Source: Clostridiaceae bacterium (lineage in GTDB: Bacteria > Bacillota > Clostridia > Peptostreptococcales > Natronincolaceae). From it: a stretch of DNA of 64,000 nucleotides. Within the stretch, counting starts at the first letter, position 1; each line of letters starts with the position of its first letter. Both the position numbers and the translations under genes were made by a program. Positions 1 through 7,348 of the stretch are shown one piece after another. Below the pieces are notes generated by a model that saw only the letters and a program-made list of their open reading frames with translations, did no database searches and was not told the DNA's origin. The stretch spans positions 21,212 to 85,211 of the forward strand of contig JAHDLO010000028.1 in the NCBI GenBank assembly GCA_018432235.1. Reading direction: 5' to 3'.

Positions 1-54
1 TCAAAATAAAGTTATTGTATAATGAAGCGGCAAGAATACACAAACAGGACAATA

Positions 55-73
55 TTCGACATTTGTTGCGACA
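55..73. promoter_or_regulatory. Possible Spo0A-box pair upstream of the small membrane protein
   Basis: TTCGACA at 55-61 matches the reverse of the Spo0A core TGTCGAA, and TGCGACA follows about ten bases later. The TATAGTATAGTATAC stretch just downstream could hold a promoter -10. A regulatory role for the 63-residue protein at 269 is inference only. Confidence 0.25.
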
Positions 74-268
74 TATTTATAGTATAGTATACATAATAAA
101 TTTTTAAGCGGCTTAAACAGATGTAGGTATACTATATAGTTGCATTACTGGTATAGTGTTGTCAGTGCTAATGCTGATACTGTGCAGGCTATTTACAACG
201 GCGTGTATCAATCTATTGATATAGGTATAAAAAGCTATGTCTGATGCTTTATTAAAGGGGGAAAGGTA

Positions 269-460
269 TTGCTTAGAATAATTAGTGTTATTACAAGTAT
301 AACCGTAATGTTCTTTTTCTTTAAGGGCTTTAATAGGTCTAAGGATAGCAATAATGATAAAAAGTGGGTAAATGCGATATTTATCCAATACATGCTGGTC
401 TTCGGCTTGAGCATGGTGGGGTTATTTGTGTTGATTTACAGGATGGTAACCAATCAATAG
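269..460 (+). CDS. Small two-helix membrane protein
   Basis: This 63-residue protein is not recognised as a named family. It starts at TTG, about 8 bases after AAGGGGGAAAGG, a good ribosome binding site. The N-terminal 20 residues (rich in I, V, F) and residues around 38-58 are hydrophobic and likely cross the membrane, with a charged KDSNNDKK loop between them. A strong terminator follows directly, so it seems to be a monocistronic gene. Two Spo0A-box-like sites lie upstream. Function unknown. Confidence 0.6.
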   Translation: MLRIISVITSITVMFFFFKGFNRSKDSNNDKKWVNAIFIQYMLVFGLSMVGLFVLIYRMVTNQ

Positions 461-473
461 ATGTCAATAAATA

Positions 474-519
474 AAACCTTCAGATTGGTGTAATAAATCA
501 TCAATTTGAAGGTTTTTTT
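474..519 (+). terminator. Rho-independent terminator
   Basis: AACCTTCA pairs with TGAAGGTT, extended by imperfect ATTGGTG/CATCAAT pairing, and is followed by TTTTTTT. It closes the small membrane protein gene. Confidence 0.8.
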
Positions 520-540
520 AAACAATCAAGGTGTTTTTCG

Positions 541-571
541 CTATTCACTATTCGTTATACACTATTCACTA
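541..571. repeat. TATTCACTA-type simple repeat
   Basis: Short imperfect direct repeats of CTATTCACTATTCG and ACACTATTCACTAA lie just past the 3' end of the flippase gene. The same unit recurs at about 24,800, 26,380-26,440 and 33,143-33,171. Confidence 0.6.
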
Positions 572-580
572 ATCCTTCCC

Positions 581-2131
581 CTATCCCTTAATTGCCCCTA
601 TCGCATGCTTTAAATCAATGGTTTTGGTAAATATCAGCCCCAGAAAATATAGTATGCCGCCTACCATCATGGCTACTATAGTGCTAATTCCTTTGCTGTC
701 TATTATATAAGCTGATAATCTATAGACTAGCAGCATTCCTAAAGCCATAAGGGCTGTTGCCAAGAGTGGTTTTATCAGGCTATCCATTAGCTTCAGCCTG
801 ACCTTTATATGTCTTCTGAGGGTAATGGCATTTAAAATAAAAATGAACACTGCAGATATAACATAGCCCATAAAAAAGCCATTAATGCCATATTTGGGAT
901 TTGGTATCAGAAAGTATGTGCAATATAGCTGGATTGTCATACCTAAAATAAAGTTTAAAGTGGTGATAACCTGCTTTCCCATACCGTGAAGAATGCCTGA
1001 TAATGTATGGTTTAAGCATAAGAATATTGTGGCATAGCTAATAATAGCTAAATAACTACCGACATCCTTTTGCTTGTATATAAGTCCGGCTAAATGGTCA
1101 CCGAATAGTATAAAAAGAAATGTCGTAGGTATAGCTGTCAGCATTGTCAGCTTCAGGGCAAGGCTGACCTTGTTTTCTACATCGTGGAGGTTGTTGACTG
1201 CCATTTGTTCCGATATACTTGGTATGATATTCACCACTAAAGCTGAGGTAACGGTGAAGGGCAGAAAAAGCAGCGGCATGGCCATACCGGAGATTTTTCC
1301 AAAAACCTCCAGGGCTTGACCTGCTGTATAGCCTGCCACCTGTAGTCGCTGAGGAATAATAATAGAATTTATTGATTGCATTAGTGTGGATATCAGTCTG
1401 CTGATGGTAATGGGGACAGAAATATATAAAATGCTGCCTAAAACCTTGTAGGAGCTTTGATTTAGAGCTTTGTAGACGATGCTTCTGGAAAAGACCTTTT
1501 TAAAGTTAAACTTCAGCACAAGATACAAGAGACCAAAGAGTTCACCGATGGAAACCCCAATGATGGCAATGGTGGCAGCCGTTACAGGATGATTTGGCTT
1601 TTTTATATACAAATACAGCAGCACAAAGGAAATCCGGGCAATTTGCTCCACTATTTGAGCAGCAGCTGCGGGTTTTATATCCGTCATACCATAGAAGTAG
1701 CCTCTTAAAATGCTGGAGAAGGTGATAAGGGCAATAGCTGGTATCGACCATAATAAGGGGTAAAAGAGCTGTTGATTTTTTAGAATGCTGATGGTAATAT
1801 AATCCAGCTTAAGAGAAACTACCACGGTTAGAATAAGGGATAGTATGCCCCCCAGCAAAATGGCAATTGAAAGGGTTTTGTAAATTCCCCTTCTGTTGCC
1901 TAGGGAGTTTTCTCTTGCCACTAGCTTAGAAACGGCAATAGGAATCCCGGCGGTTGGTATGGCAATCAGTACCATTAAAAAAGGAAATACCATTTGATAA
2001 AGACCAATGGCTTGAGGACCAATGATCCTTGATAGGATTATTCGGTAAACAAAGCCCAAGGATCTTACTAAAAAGTTGATTAAAGCTAGGATTATAGTGC
2101 CGAGAATAAAGGAAGTTTTTTTCAAAGTCAT
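581..2131 (-). CDS. spoVB: SpoVB-like MATE/MOP-superfamily lipid flippase
   Basis: A 516-residue polytopic membrane protein with about 14 hydrophobic segments, the size and layout of the MOP-superfamily polysaccharide flippases. The N-terminus (SFILGTIILALINFLVRSLG, then the RIIGPQAIGLYQMVFPFLM region) is typical of stage V sporulation protein B and related YtgP/MurJ-like proteins that move lipid-linked sugars across the membrane. In Bacillus, SpoVB serves spore cortex synthesis; that role here is inferred from family. It stands alone on the minus strand and ends in a stretch of TATTCACTA repeats. Clostridia often have several paralogues, so assignment to SpoVB rather than to another flippase is likely, not certain. 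Confidence 0.8.
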   Translation of the reverse strand: MTLKKTSFILGTIILALINFLVRSLGFVYRIILSRIIGPQAIGLYQMVFPFLMVLIAIPTAGIPIAVSKLVARENSLGNRRGIYKTLSIAILLGGILSLILTVVVSLKLDYITISILKNQQLFYPLLWSIPAIALITFSSILRGYFYGMTDIKPAAAAQIVEQIARISFVLLYLYIKKPNHPVTAATIAIIGVSIGELFGLLYLVLKFNFKKVFSRSIVYKALNQSSYKVLGSILYISVPITISRLISTLMQSINSIIIPQRLQVAGYTAGQALEVFGKISGMAMPLLFLPFTVTSALVVNIIPSISEQMAVNNLHDVENKVSLALKLTMLTAIPTTFLFILFGDHLAGLIYKQKDVGSYLAIISYATIFLCLNHTLSGILHGMGKQVITTLNFILGMTIQLYCTYFLIPNPKYGINGFFMGYVISAVFIFILNAITLRRHIKVRLKLMDSLIKPLLATALMALGMLLVYRLSAYIIDSKGISTIVAMMVGGILYFLGLIFTKTIDLKHAIGAIKG

Positions 2132-2371
2132 CCACCTCTATTGATTATTTGATATTTCATAGATATTCTTAAAAAACATAGATTATTACAGGTGTCCTTC
2201 CATTGGCAACTCAATGAACTGGACAATTAAGCCCTTGGCTAAATAGCATCAAGGCATGAGGAGGTAGTCGGTGGGGCAAATAAAATTCTTTTATTTCGGC
2301 TGTGAATATGACATAAAGATGGGTACATATATATGCATATGGAAATAATGTTAGATACGGAGATGATGCTT

Positions 2372-2998
2372 ATGATTGAGAAAATTTCTGGGATATTACA
2401 GAAGGAAGAGCTTGTTAAAATAGTCGAAGAAAGGCTTCAGAAGGGCAGTGAAACCCTGACTCTGGCTACTATAGACATGGATAATTTTGAGGCAGTCAAC
2501 AGCTATTACGGTGAGATGGTAGGGGATAGCGTAATCGAAAAAATAGCATTGGTTCTAAAGCAGAATTTGAGGTCTACGGATTTAGTGGGTAAGGGAAAGA
2601 AGGACGAGTTTAATGTCATTTTTGATAACACCCCAGCAGAAACAGGCTTTATCATGATTGAGGAGATACGCAAATATCTTGATAACAACACCTTCCAGCT
2701 GGGGGATAAAAGAAAGGATATATCCATAAAAATTAGTGCAGGTGTAGCAAGCTTTCCAAAGGATGCCAAAAATGCCATCGAGCTTTTTAGGGCTGCCGAC
2801 AGCGCTCTTTTCAGAGCAAAGCGTGAGGGAAAGAATAGAGTTTGTCTGGCAGAAAGTGAAAGCATGACCTTAAAATCCAACTACTATACCAAAACCCAAT
2901 TGGAGCGGCTTACGGAGCTTTCAAAGAAAACCGACAAAACAGAGGCATTTCTTTTGAGAGAAGCTCTGGATGATTTGTTCGAAAAATACAGTAAATAG
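2372..2998 (+). CDS. Degenerate GGDEF protein with C-terminal ribbon-helix-helix-like tail
   Basis: A 208-residue protein, taking the ATG preceded by GGAG nine bases upstream; in-frame ATGs reach back to 2333. Residues 25-160 have the GGDEF fold: LATIDMDNFEAVNSYYGEMVGD, then RSTD (67-70, the position of the product-binding I-site), and AADSALFRAKREGKNRV. The signature itself reads KKDEF (76-80), so both glycines are lysines and cyclase activity is unlikely; c-di-GMP or nucleotide sensing is a possible role. Residues 172-208 (YYTKTQLERLTELSKKTDKT then a helix) look like a ribbon-helix-helix DNA-binding unit. Together this suggests a ligand-responsive regulator, which is inference. Confidence 0.75.
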   Translation: MIEKISGILQKEELVKIVEERLQKGSETLTLATIDMDNFEAVNSYYGEMVGDSVIEKIALVLKQNLRSTDLVGKGKKDEFNVIFDNTPAETGFIMIEEIRKYLDNNTFQLGDKRKDISIKISAGVASFPKDAKNAIELFRAADSALFRAKREGKNRVCLAESESMTLKSNYYTKTQLERLTELSKKTDKTEAFLLREALDDLFEKYSK

Positions 2999-3023
2999 AA
3001 GGGAGCATAGGCTCTCTTTTTTG
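2999..3023 (+). terminator. Rho-independent terminator
   Basis: A short stem GGGAGC/GCTCTC with a run of six T follows the GGDEF-like gene directly. Confidence 0.6.
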
Positions 3024-3091
3024 TGTGCTTTATTTAAGGATTGAAAAGCTTGAAAAGGAAACACTATTATTAAAGCATAAGGAGGGGTTAT

Positions 3092-3277
3092 ATGGCAAAA
3101 AAATCATTAGTCATAAAACAGAGGCGGAAGCAAAGGTATTCGTCAAGGGAATATCATCGCTGCAAAATATGTGGTAGACCTCATGGATATCTCAGAAAAT
3201 TCGGTATATGCAGAATTTGCTTTCGGCAGCTGGCATATAAGGGACATATACCTGGTGTTAAAAAGGCTAGCTGGTAG
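3092..3277 (+). CDS. rpsZ: 30S ribosomal protein S14 type Z (zinc-binding)
   Basis: A 61-residue protein with the full S14 type Z pattern: basic N-terminus, CKICGRPH (zinc knuckle one), CRICFRQLAYKG (zinc knuckle two) and the family ending GHIPGVKKASW. All four zinc-ligand cysteines are present, so this is the C-plus form that binds 16S rRNA in the head of the small subunit. The start has AAGGAGG upstream. S14 normally sits in the spc operon between L5 and S8, but here it is alone with a zinc-ribbon protein, so it is either a second copy or a relocated one. Confidence 0.93.
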   Translation: MAKKSLVIKQRRKQRYSSREYHRCKICGRPHGYLRKFGICRICFRQLAYKGHIPGVKKASW

Positions 3278-3289
3278 GAGGTGGAGAGA

Positions 3290-3532
3290 TTGGAATACGT
3301 TTGTCCAATATGCAATAGCCTCTATAGCTACATCGTAAAATGCCCTAATTGTGGAAGACAAATGGAGGATAAGGGTGTTATACAGGATTATTTAGATGAT
3401 TATAGTCCCTACCTCAGCATGGATATAACCCAAAAGGTGGATGGAGCACCAGCTACGGCCTGTACCCATTTATTTTATTGTGTCGAATGTAAAAATGATA
3501 AAAGAGTAGCAATAGAAAAGATTTTGATTTAA
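3290..3532 (+). CDS. Small zinc-ribbon protein
   Basis: About 80 residues, not a named family to my knowledge. It has CPICN and CPNCGR near the N-terminus and CVEC near the C-terminus, giving paired CxxC knuckles that probably bind zinc. I chose the TTG start because AGGAGG overlaps the rpsZ stop and lies about seven bases from it; a GTG at 3281 is in frame but too close to the ribosome binding site. It follows the S14 gene with almost no gap, so the two are likely co-transcribed. Function unknown. Confidence 0.7.
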   Translation: MEYVCPICNSLYSYIVKCPNCGRQMEDKGVIQDYLDDYSPYLSMDITQKVDGAPATACTHLFYCVECKNDKRVAIEKILI

Positions 3533-3560
3533 AATAAAGATAATGAAAGGGGGATAATAT

Positions 3561-4244
3561 ATGGATCAAGTCACGAAAAAAGTTAAATATGTTCCCGAAA
3601 TAAAAGGGGTGCTAAGGAGTAAATTTATTGAGCTGCCCCAATGTATAGCTAATGCCAGCGGAATTAAAATCTTTGGTAGAAGAATAAAATCGATTCTTTT
3701 TAGCACAGATGTTGCAATCATAAAAAATACAAATGCAGATGCTGTAATAGCAGTTTATCCCTTTACGCCACAGCCAGTTATAACTCAAGCCATTATATTG
3801 GCTTCAGATGTACCGGTTTTCTGTGGTGTCGGAGGTGGGCTAACCATGGGGGATAGGGTAGTCAACATAGCAGTTCATGCAGAGTTTCAAGGGGCAATCG
3901 GTGTGGTAGTCAACAAGCCGACACCTAACGAAACAATTAAGGCAATTAAAAAGACAATCGATATACCGGTGGTCGTAACAGTGGTATCAGAGAATGAGGA
4001 CATAAAGGCCAGAATAGATTCAGGCGTAGATATCATAAACGTCTCCGGTGCCGCAAGAACACCACTAATAGTGCAAAAAATAAGAGAAATATCCTCAACG
4101 ATTCCAATAATAGCCACAGGTGGTAATACTGATGAAAGTATCAATAGAACCATAGAGGCAGGAGCAAACGCCATCACCTACACACCCCCCAGCATGGGGA
4201 CGATATTTAGTGATGTGATGAAGCGTTATCGCGAAGAACTGTAG
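3561..4244 (+). CDS. TIM-barrel family protein, putative hydrolase/phosphate-binding enzyme
   Basis: A 227-residue protein with the alternating beta/alpha pattern of a TIM barrel. Strands such as AIGVVVNKP, IPVVVTVV, GVDIINVSGAA and IPIIATGG end in glycine-rich turns, as in phosphate-binding (NanE/ThiE/HisA-like) barrels. Clostridial homologues are usually just called hydrolase, so no reaction can be assigned. ATG start with GAAAGGGGG upstream. It follows the zinc-ribbon gene by 28 bases and is probably the last gene of that unit. Confidence 0.65.
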   Translation: MDQVTKKVKYVPEIKGVLRSKFIELPQCIANASGIKIFGRRIKSILFSTDVAIIKNTNADAVIAVYPFTPQPVITQAIILASDVPVFCGVGGGLTMGDRVVNIAVHAEFQGAIGVVVNKPTPNETIKAIKKTIDIPVVVTVVSENEDIKARIDSGVDIINVSGAARTPLIVQKIREISSTIPIIATGGNTDESINRTIEAGANAITYTPPSMGTIFSDVMKRYREEL

Positions 4245-4249
4245 ACTGT

Positions 4250-4626
4250 TGAAAAGCCTCCATCTGCTTCGTCACTTAAAAAAATTCCTTTGCTTTACGT
4301 ATGTTTATATACGCGCAGCTCAGGAATTTTTTTCGATCCTCGCATCTGAAGGCTTTTGAACAGTCTACCTAAGAAAAAGCCTCCATCTGCTTCGTCACTT
4401 GAAAAAACCCCTCGCTTTACGTATGTCTCTATACGCGCAGCTCGGGGTTTTTTTCTTGCGCCTCGCATCTGAAGGCTTTTGAACAGTCTACCTAAGAAAA
4501 AGCCTCCATCTGCTTCGTCACTTAAAAAAAACCCTCGCTTTACGTATGTCTCTATACGTGCAGCTCGGGGTTTTTTCTTGTGCCTCGCATCTGAAGGCTT
4601 TTGAACAGTCTACCTAAGAAAAAGCC
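4250..4626. repeat. Three tandem copies of a ~120-bp self-complementary repeat
   Basis: Three adjacent copies begin at about 4255, 4378 and 4500. Each opens with AAGCCTCCATCTGCTTCGTC, passes through CTTTACGTATG and CAGCTC(G/A)GG, and closes with CGCATCTGAAGGCTTTTGAA. Each copy folds into nested hairpins: AAAAGCCT pairs with AGGCTTTT outside, and AAAACCCC/GGGGTTTT or AAAAATTCC/GGAATTTTT inside; the inner arms change together in copy one, which supports a paired structure. Copies two and three are nearly identical. No reading frame is present, and the array lies between the 3' ends of convergent genes. Confidence 0.85.
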
Positions 4627-4632
4627 ATCCCT

Positions 4633-5439
4633 CTATAGCAGCCTTTCGATAGGATGCAGCTCTGGCTTTAGCTGGGTGAAGGTGGTTATGTATTTGAAGC
4701 CCATCGCCTGTAAAAATTTTAGTGCATTTTTGAAATCAAAGGAGACATGACCTGTTTCATGGGCGTCTGATCCGATAGTGATGATTTCGCCTCCCAGTTG
4801 TCGATACATCTGTATGATATCTCTGGAGGGATGATAATCCCCAACCTGATACCGGATACCAGAGGTGTTCAGCTCAATGCCTTTTCCTCTCGTAATCAAG
4901 GCCTTTAAAACCGCCTCCACCATATCCTGATAGTTATGAAAGGGCAGGATGACATCATAGCCGCCATAGCGCTTGATGACATCAAGGTGACCAAATACAC
5001 TAAAGCCATCGAAGTTCTCTGCAATTTCCTTCATTTCGCTGTAATAATCCTCATAGGCCTCTCTTTGATTACGTAAATCAAAATAATTTCCTGAGTACAG
5101 GTCGGTTTTAGCTACACTGTGGATGGAGGACAGTATAAAGTCAAAGGGTCTATCGGCTGCATCTATTGAATATCGCTGATATAAATGGGGCTGCAGGCCA
5201 AATTCCACCCCTGCACGTATATCTATCCGATCACTGTAGTGGCGCTTCAACCGATTGATTTCTTGAAAGTATTCGTCGTAGTCTATGCTAAAGTCATTGC
5301 CATTGCCATCAAAGTCATAATCCACGTGGTCCGTTATACAAATGACCTTTAATCCTTTGCCAATCGAAGCTTCAACTGCCTCCACCATAGTCATAGAAGC
5401 ATCCGGTGAAAAATGGGAATGCATGTGAAAATCAAACAT
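4633..5439 (-). CDS. hisJ: PHP-domain histidinol-phosphatase
   Basis: A 268-residue PHP-family metal-dependent phosphoesterase. The N-terminus carries the HxH motif (DFHMHSHFSPDA), then ITDHVDY, GVEFGLQ, GHLDVIKRYG and the C-terminal SDAHETGHV, the usual metal ligands of the HisJ/HisK-type histidinol phosphatase, which removes phosphate from L-histidinol phosphate in histidine synthesis. The start is preceded by AAGGAGG. No other his gene is nearby, so the exact substrate is inferred from family. It lies downstream of the arginine deiminase on the same strand. Confidence 0.8.
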   Translation of the reverse strand: MFDFHMHSHFSPDASMTMVEAVEASIGKGLKVICITDHVDYDFDGNGNDFSIDYDEYFQEINRLKRHYSDRIDIRAGVEFGLQPHLYQRYSIDAADRPFDFILSSIHSVAKTDLYSGNYFDLRNQREAYEDYYSEMKEIAENFDGFSVFGHLDVIKRYGGYDVILPFHNYQDMVEAVLKALITRGKGIELNTSGIRYQVGDYHPSRDIIQMYRQLGGEIITIGSDAHETGHVSFDFKNALKFLQAMGFKYITTFTQLKPELHPIERLL

Positions 5440-5518
5440 AGTGCCGCCTCCTTAGGAAAAATATTCTATTGCTATGGGTAAATTTTATATTTTTATCATA
5501 GCAATGTCAAAGTCTTTA

Positions 5519-6742
5519 TTATATTTCTTCTCTGATAAGGGGCATGCTCATACATCTTGGACCACCTCTGCCTCTGGAAAGCTCGTAGGATTCAAACTCC
5601 AAAACCTCAACACCACTTTTAGTCAGGGCTTCATTGGTCACATAATTTCTATTGTAGCAAATCACCTTTCCAGGAGCGACTGCAAGGGTATTGCTGCCAT
5701 CACTCCACTGCTCTCGACCCGCAGCTATAGGGTCGCCGTTCCCGCATCTTATAAGCTTTACAGACGGCAGATGCAGATATTTTTTCAATATGGCAGACAG
5801 CCGATCGGTTTCGTAGGTGATGCGAATACCGTTATTTTTTGCAGGATGAATGCTGTAGACATCCAAAGGCATCTCAATTCCAGGATAAATAGTAAATTTA
5901 TCATAATCAACCATAGTAAATACGGTGTCAAGATGCATATAAGCTCTGGTTTTCGGAATATCGAAGGCCAATACTACCTCGAAGCTCTCATCTGACTCAA
6001 AGAGATTTTTTGCTACTTGTTCAACGGCAATAGGGTCAGTCCTATCACTAATGCCAATGGCAACGACCTTGGGTGAAAGCACCAGCTCATCACCGCCCTC
6101 AATCGGATGGGTTTTGTCTCTATTATACCATCGGGGTATATTAGAAAATTTAGGATGATGATTAAACAGGTATTTTGCAAAAAGCGTCTCTCGATTTCTG
6201 GTGATAGAGGACATAACATTAAGGGTTATACCGCTGCCGATTGAAGCGAAGGGGTCTCTTTGAAAATACAGATTTGGTATCGGGTCTATGTAAAAAGGAT
6301 AGGGGTTTTTTACCATATCTGCAAGATGCTTAATTTTTATTTCAGTCAATTCCGATTTTCTTACACCAGAAATACATTTGTTTAGCAGCTGCAGAGGAGA
6401 CATTGGCTCAAAAAAGGTCATTAAGGCTTCCCGGAGGCCTTCGGTAGCAATTTTACCCTCCGTCATAAACTCCTCTAAAAACTCACCTCTTATATTAGGT
6501 ACTGATAAAATATCCACCATAAGGTCTGTCAGATAGTTTACCTCTACGCCTTGTCTTTTCAGGATTTCAGCAAATTGGTCATGCTCTCTGCGAGCCTGCT
6601 TTAAATAGGCTATTTCATCAAATAGAAGTCGATTAAGGTAATCGGGAACAATGTTTTCAATTTCCTCACCAGGACGGTGAAGGAGGATGCTCTTTAAGGT
6701 GCCAATTTCATTATATACATGTATATTGCTAAGTTTTGTCAT
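5519..6742 (-). CDS. arcA: Arginine deiminase
   Basis: Cytoplasmic enzyme that hydrolyses L-arginine to L-citrulline and ammonia, the first step of the arginine deiminase pathway. At 407 residues it has the normal length. Family motifs are in order: YFQRDPFASIG, IEGGDELVLSP, HLDTVFTMVD, CGNGDPIAAGREQWSDG and, near the end, GRGGPRCMSMPL with the catalytic cysteine at about 397. I favour the ATG (MTKLSN) because AAAGGG is about nine bases before it; an in-frame ATG six codons earlier lacks a good site. No arcB, arcC or antiporter gene is adjacent, so the remaining steps must be encoded elsewhere. Confidence 0.93.
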   Translation of the reverse strand: MTKLSNIHVYNEIGTLKSILLHRPGEEIENIVPDYLNRLLFDEIAYLKQARREHDQFAEILKRQGVEVNYLTDLMVDILSVPNIRGEFLEEFMTEGKIATEGLREALMTFFEPMSPLQLLNKCISGVRKSELTEIKIKHLADMVKNPYPFYIDPIPNLYFQRDPFASIGSGITLNVMSSITRNRETLFAKYLFNHHPKFSNIPRWYNRDKTHPIEGGDELVLSPKVVAIGISDRTDPIAVEQVAKNLFESDESFEVVLAFDIPKTRAYMHLDTVFTMVDYDKFTIYPGIEMPLDVYSIHPAKNNGIRITYETDRLSAILKKYLHLPSVKLIRCGNGDPIAAGREQWSDGSNTLAVAPGKVICYNRNYVTNEALTKSGVEVLEFESYELSRGRGGPRCMSMPLIREEI

Positions 6743-7058
6743 ATTCAACAGCCCTTTCATGATATATTAATTAAAAGATAATTTTAAATATTTAGAAAAT
6801 ATGCAAGAAGAATTTGGTAAACTTGTGCAATTTGCATAATCAAAATTTTCATAGGCATAATGAGCGATTGCAGGACAAACAGGAGTTACGCTATAAACCA
6901 TAGAATGAAAACGTTACCAAACAATTGATATTACTGTACTGCATTTAATAAGCCTCATGCATTATTATCTCACTTTTTTTGAAAAATAATCAAAATAGTA
7001 GGATTAAGCCTATAAAGCATCCAACAAAAAAATGCATTAAAAAATTTTAAAATTGCAA
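6743..7058. other. Intergenic region between divergent arcA and the small Cys-rich gene
   Basis: About 320 AT-rich bases holding the arcA leader and promoter. I looked for ARG-box-like palindromes and saw only weak candidates. No convincing gene or RNA structure seen. Confidence 0.5.
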
Positions 7059-7087
7059 TTGACATACAAATGAAATGATGATATACT
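7059..7087 (+). promoter_or_regulatory. SigA-type promoter of the Cys-rich small gene
   Basis: TTGACA at 7059-7064 and TATACT at 7082-7087 are separated by exactly 17 bases, 39 bases before the start codon at 7126. Confidence 0.75.
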
Positions 7088-7125
7088 CAAATTGTAATTT
7101 GAAAAATCGATAGGGGGTATATCAC

Positions 7126-7269
7126 ATGGAAAATAAAGCTAAGGAAAACAAAAAAGTTCAGGTAACTAGGGAATGCGGAGTTTACACGTGTATTCATTGT
7201 GTGATAAACACCTGCATGCTGGATGAATGTGAGATGTTTGAAAGAAAGTTTTCGCAAGAGGGATATTAA
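7126..7269 (+). CDS. 47-residue cysteine-rich protein
   Basis: A short gene with its own near-consensus promoter, a TAGGGGG ribosome binding site and a terminator, so it is very probably real despite its length. The protein has a charged, lysine-rich N-terminus and then five cysteines in C-x4-C-x2-C-x4-C-x4-C order (RECGVYTCIHCVINTCML, then DECEMF), a pattern suited to binding a metal or an iron-sulfur cluster. Not recognised as a named family. It is divergent from arcA. Confidence 0.65.
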   Translation: MENKAKENKKVQVTRECGVYTCIHCVINTCMLDECEMFERKFSQEGY

Positions 7270-7286
7270 TAAATTGCAAATGAAAA

Positions 7287-7320
7287 GAGCCTGCTAATTT
7301 AGCAGGCTTTGATGGTTTTT
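7287..7320 (+). terminator. Rho-independent terminator
   Basis: AGCCTGCTAA pairs with TTAGCAGGCT, followed by T-rich sequence. It lies between the Cys-rich gene and the 3' end of the convergent ABC exporter gene and may serve both. Confidence 0.75.
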
Positions 7321-7348
7321 TGAAGGACTTTTGCTACCGTGAAGTCTA

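Noticed and set aside
4250..4626. CRISPR array
   Set aside because: Only three units, each about 120 bp and similar over their whole length; there are no short repeats with unique spacers and no cas genes.
5474..5995. 173-residue frame on the plus strand
   Set aside because: Lies antisense within the well-supported arginine deiminase gene and shows no family pattern.
6743..7058. ARG-box operators before arcA
   Set aside because: AT-rich near-palindromes such as TTGCATAATCAAAATT occur, but none matches the expected operator well enough.
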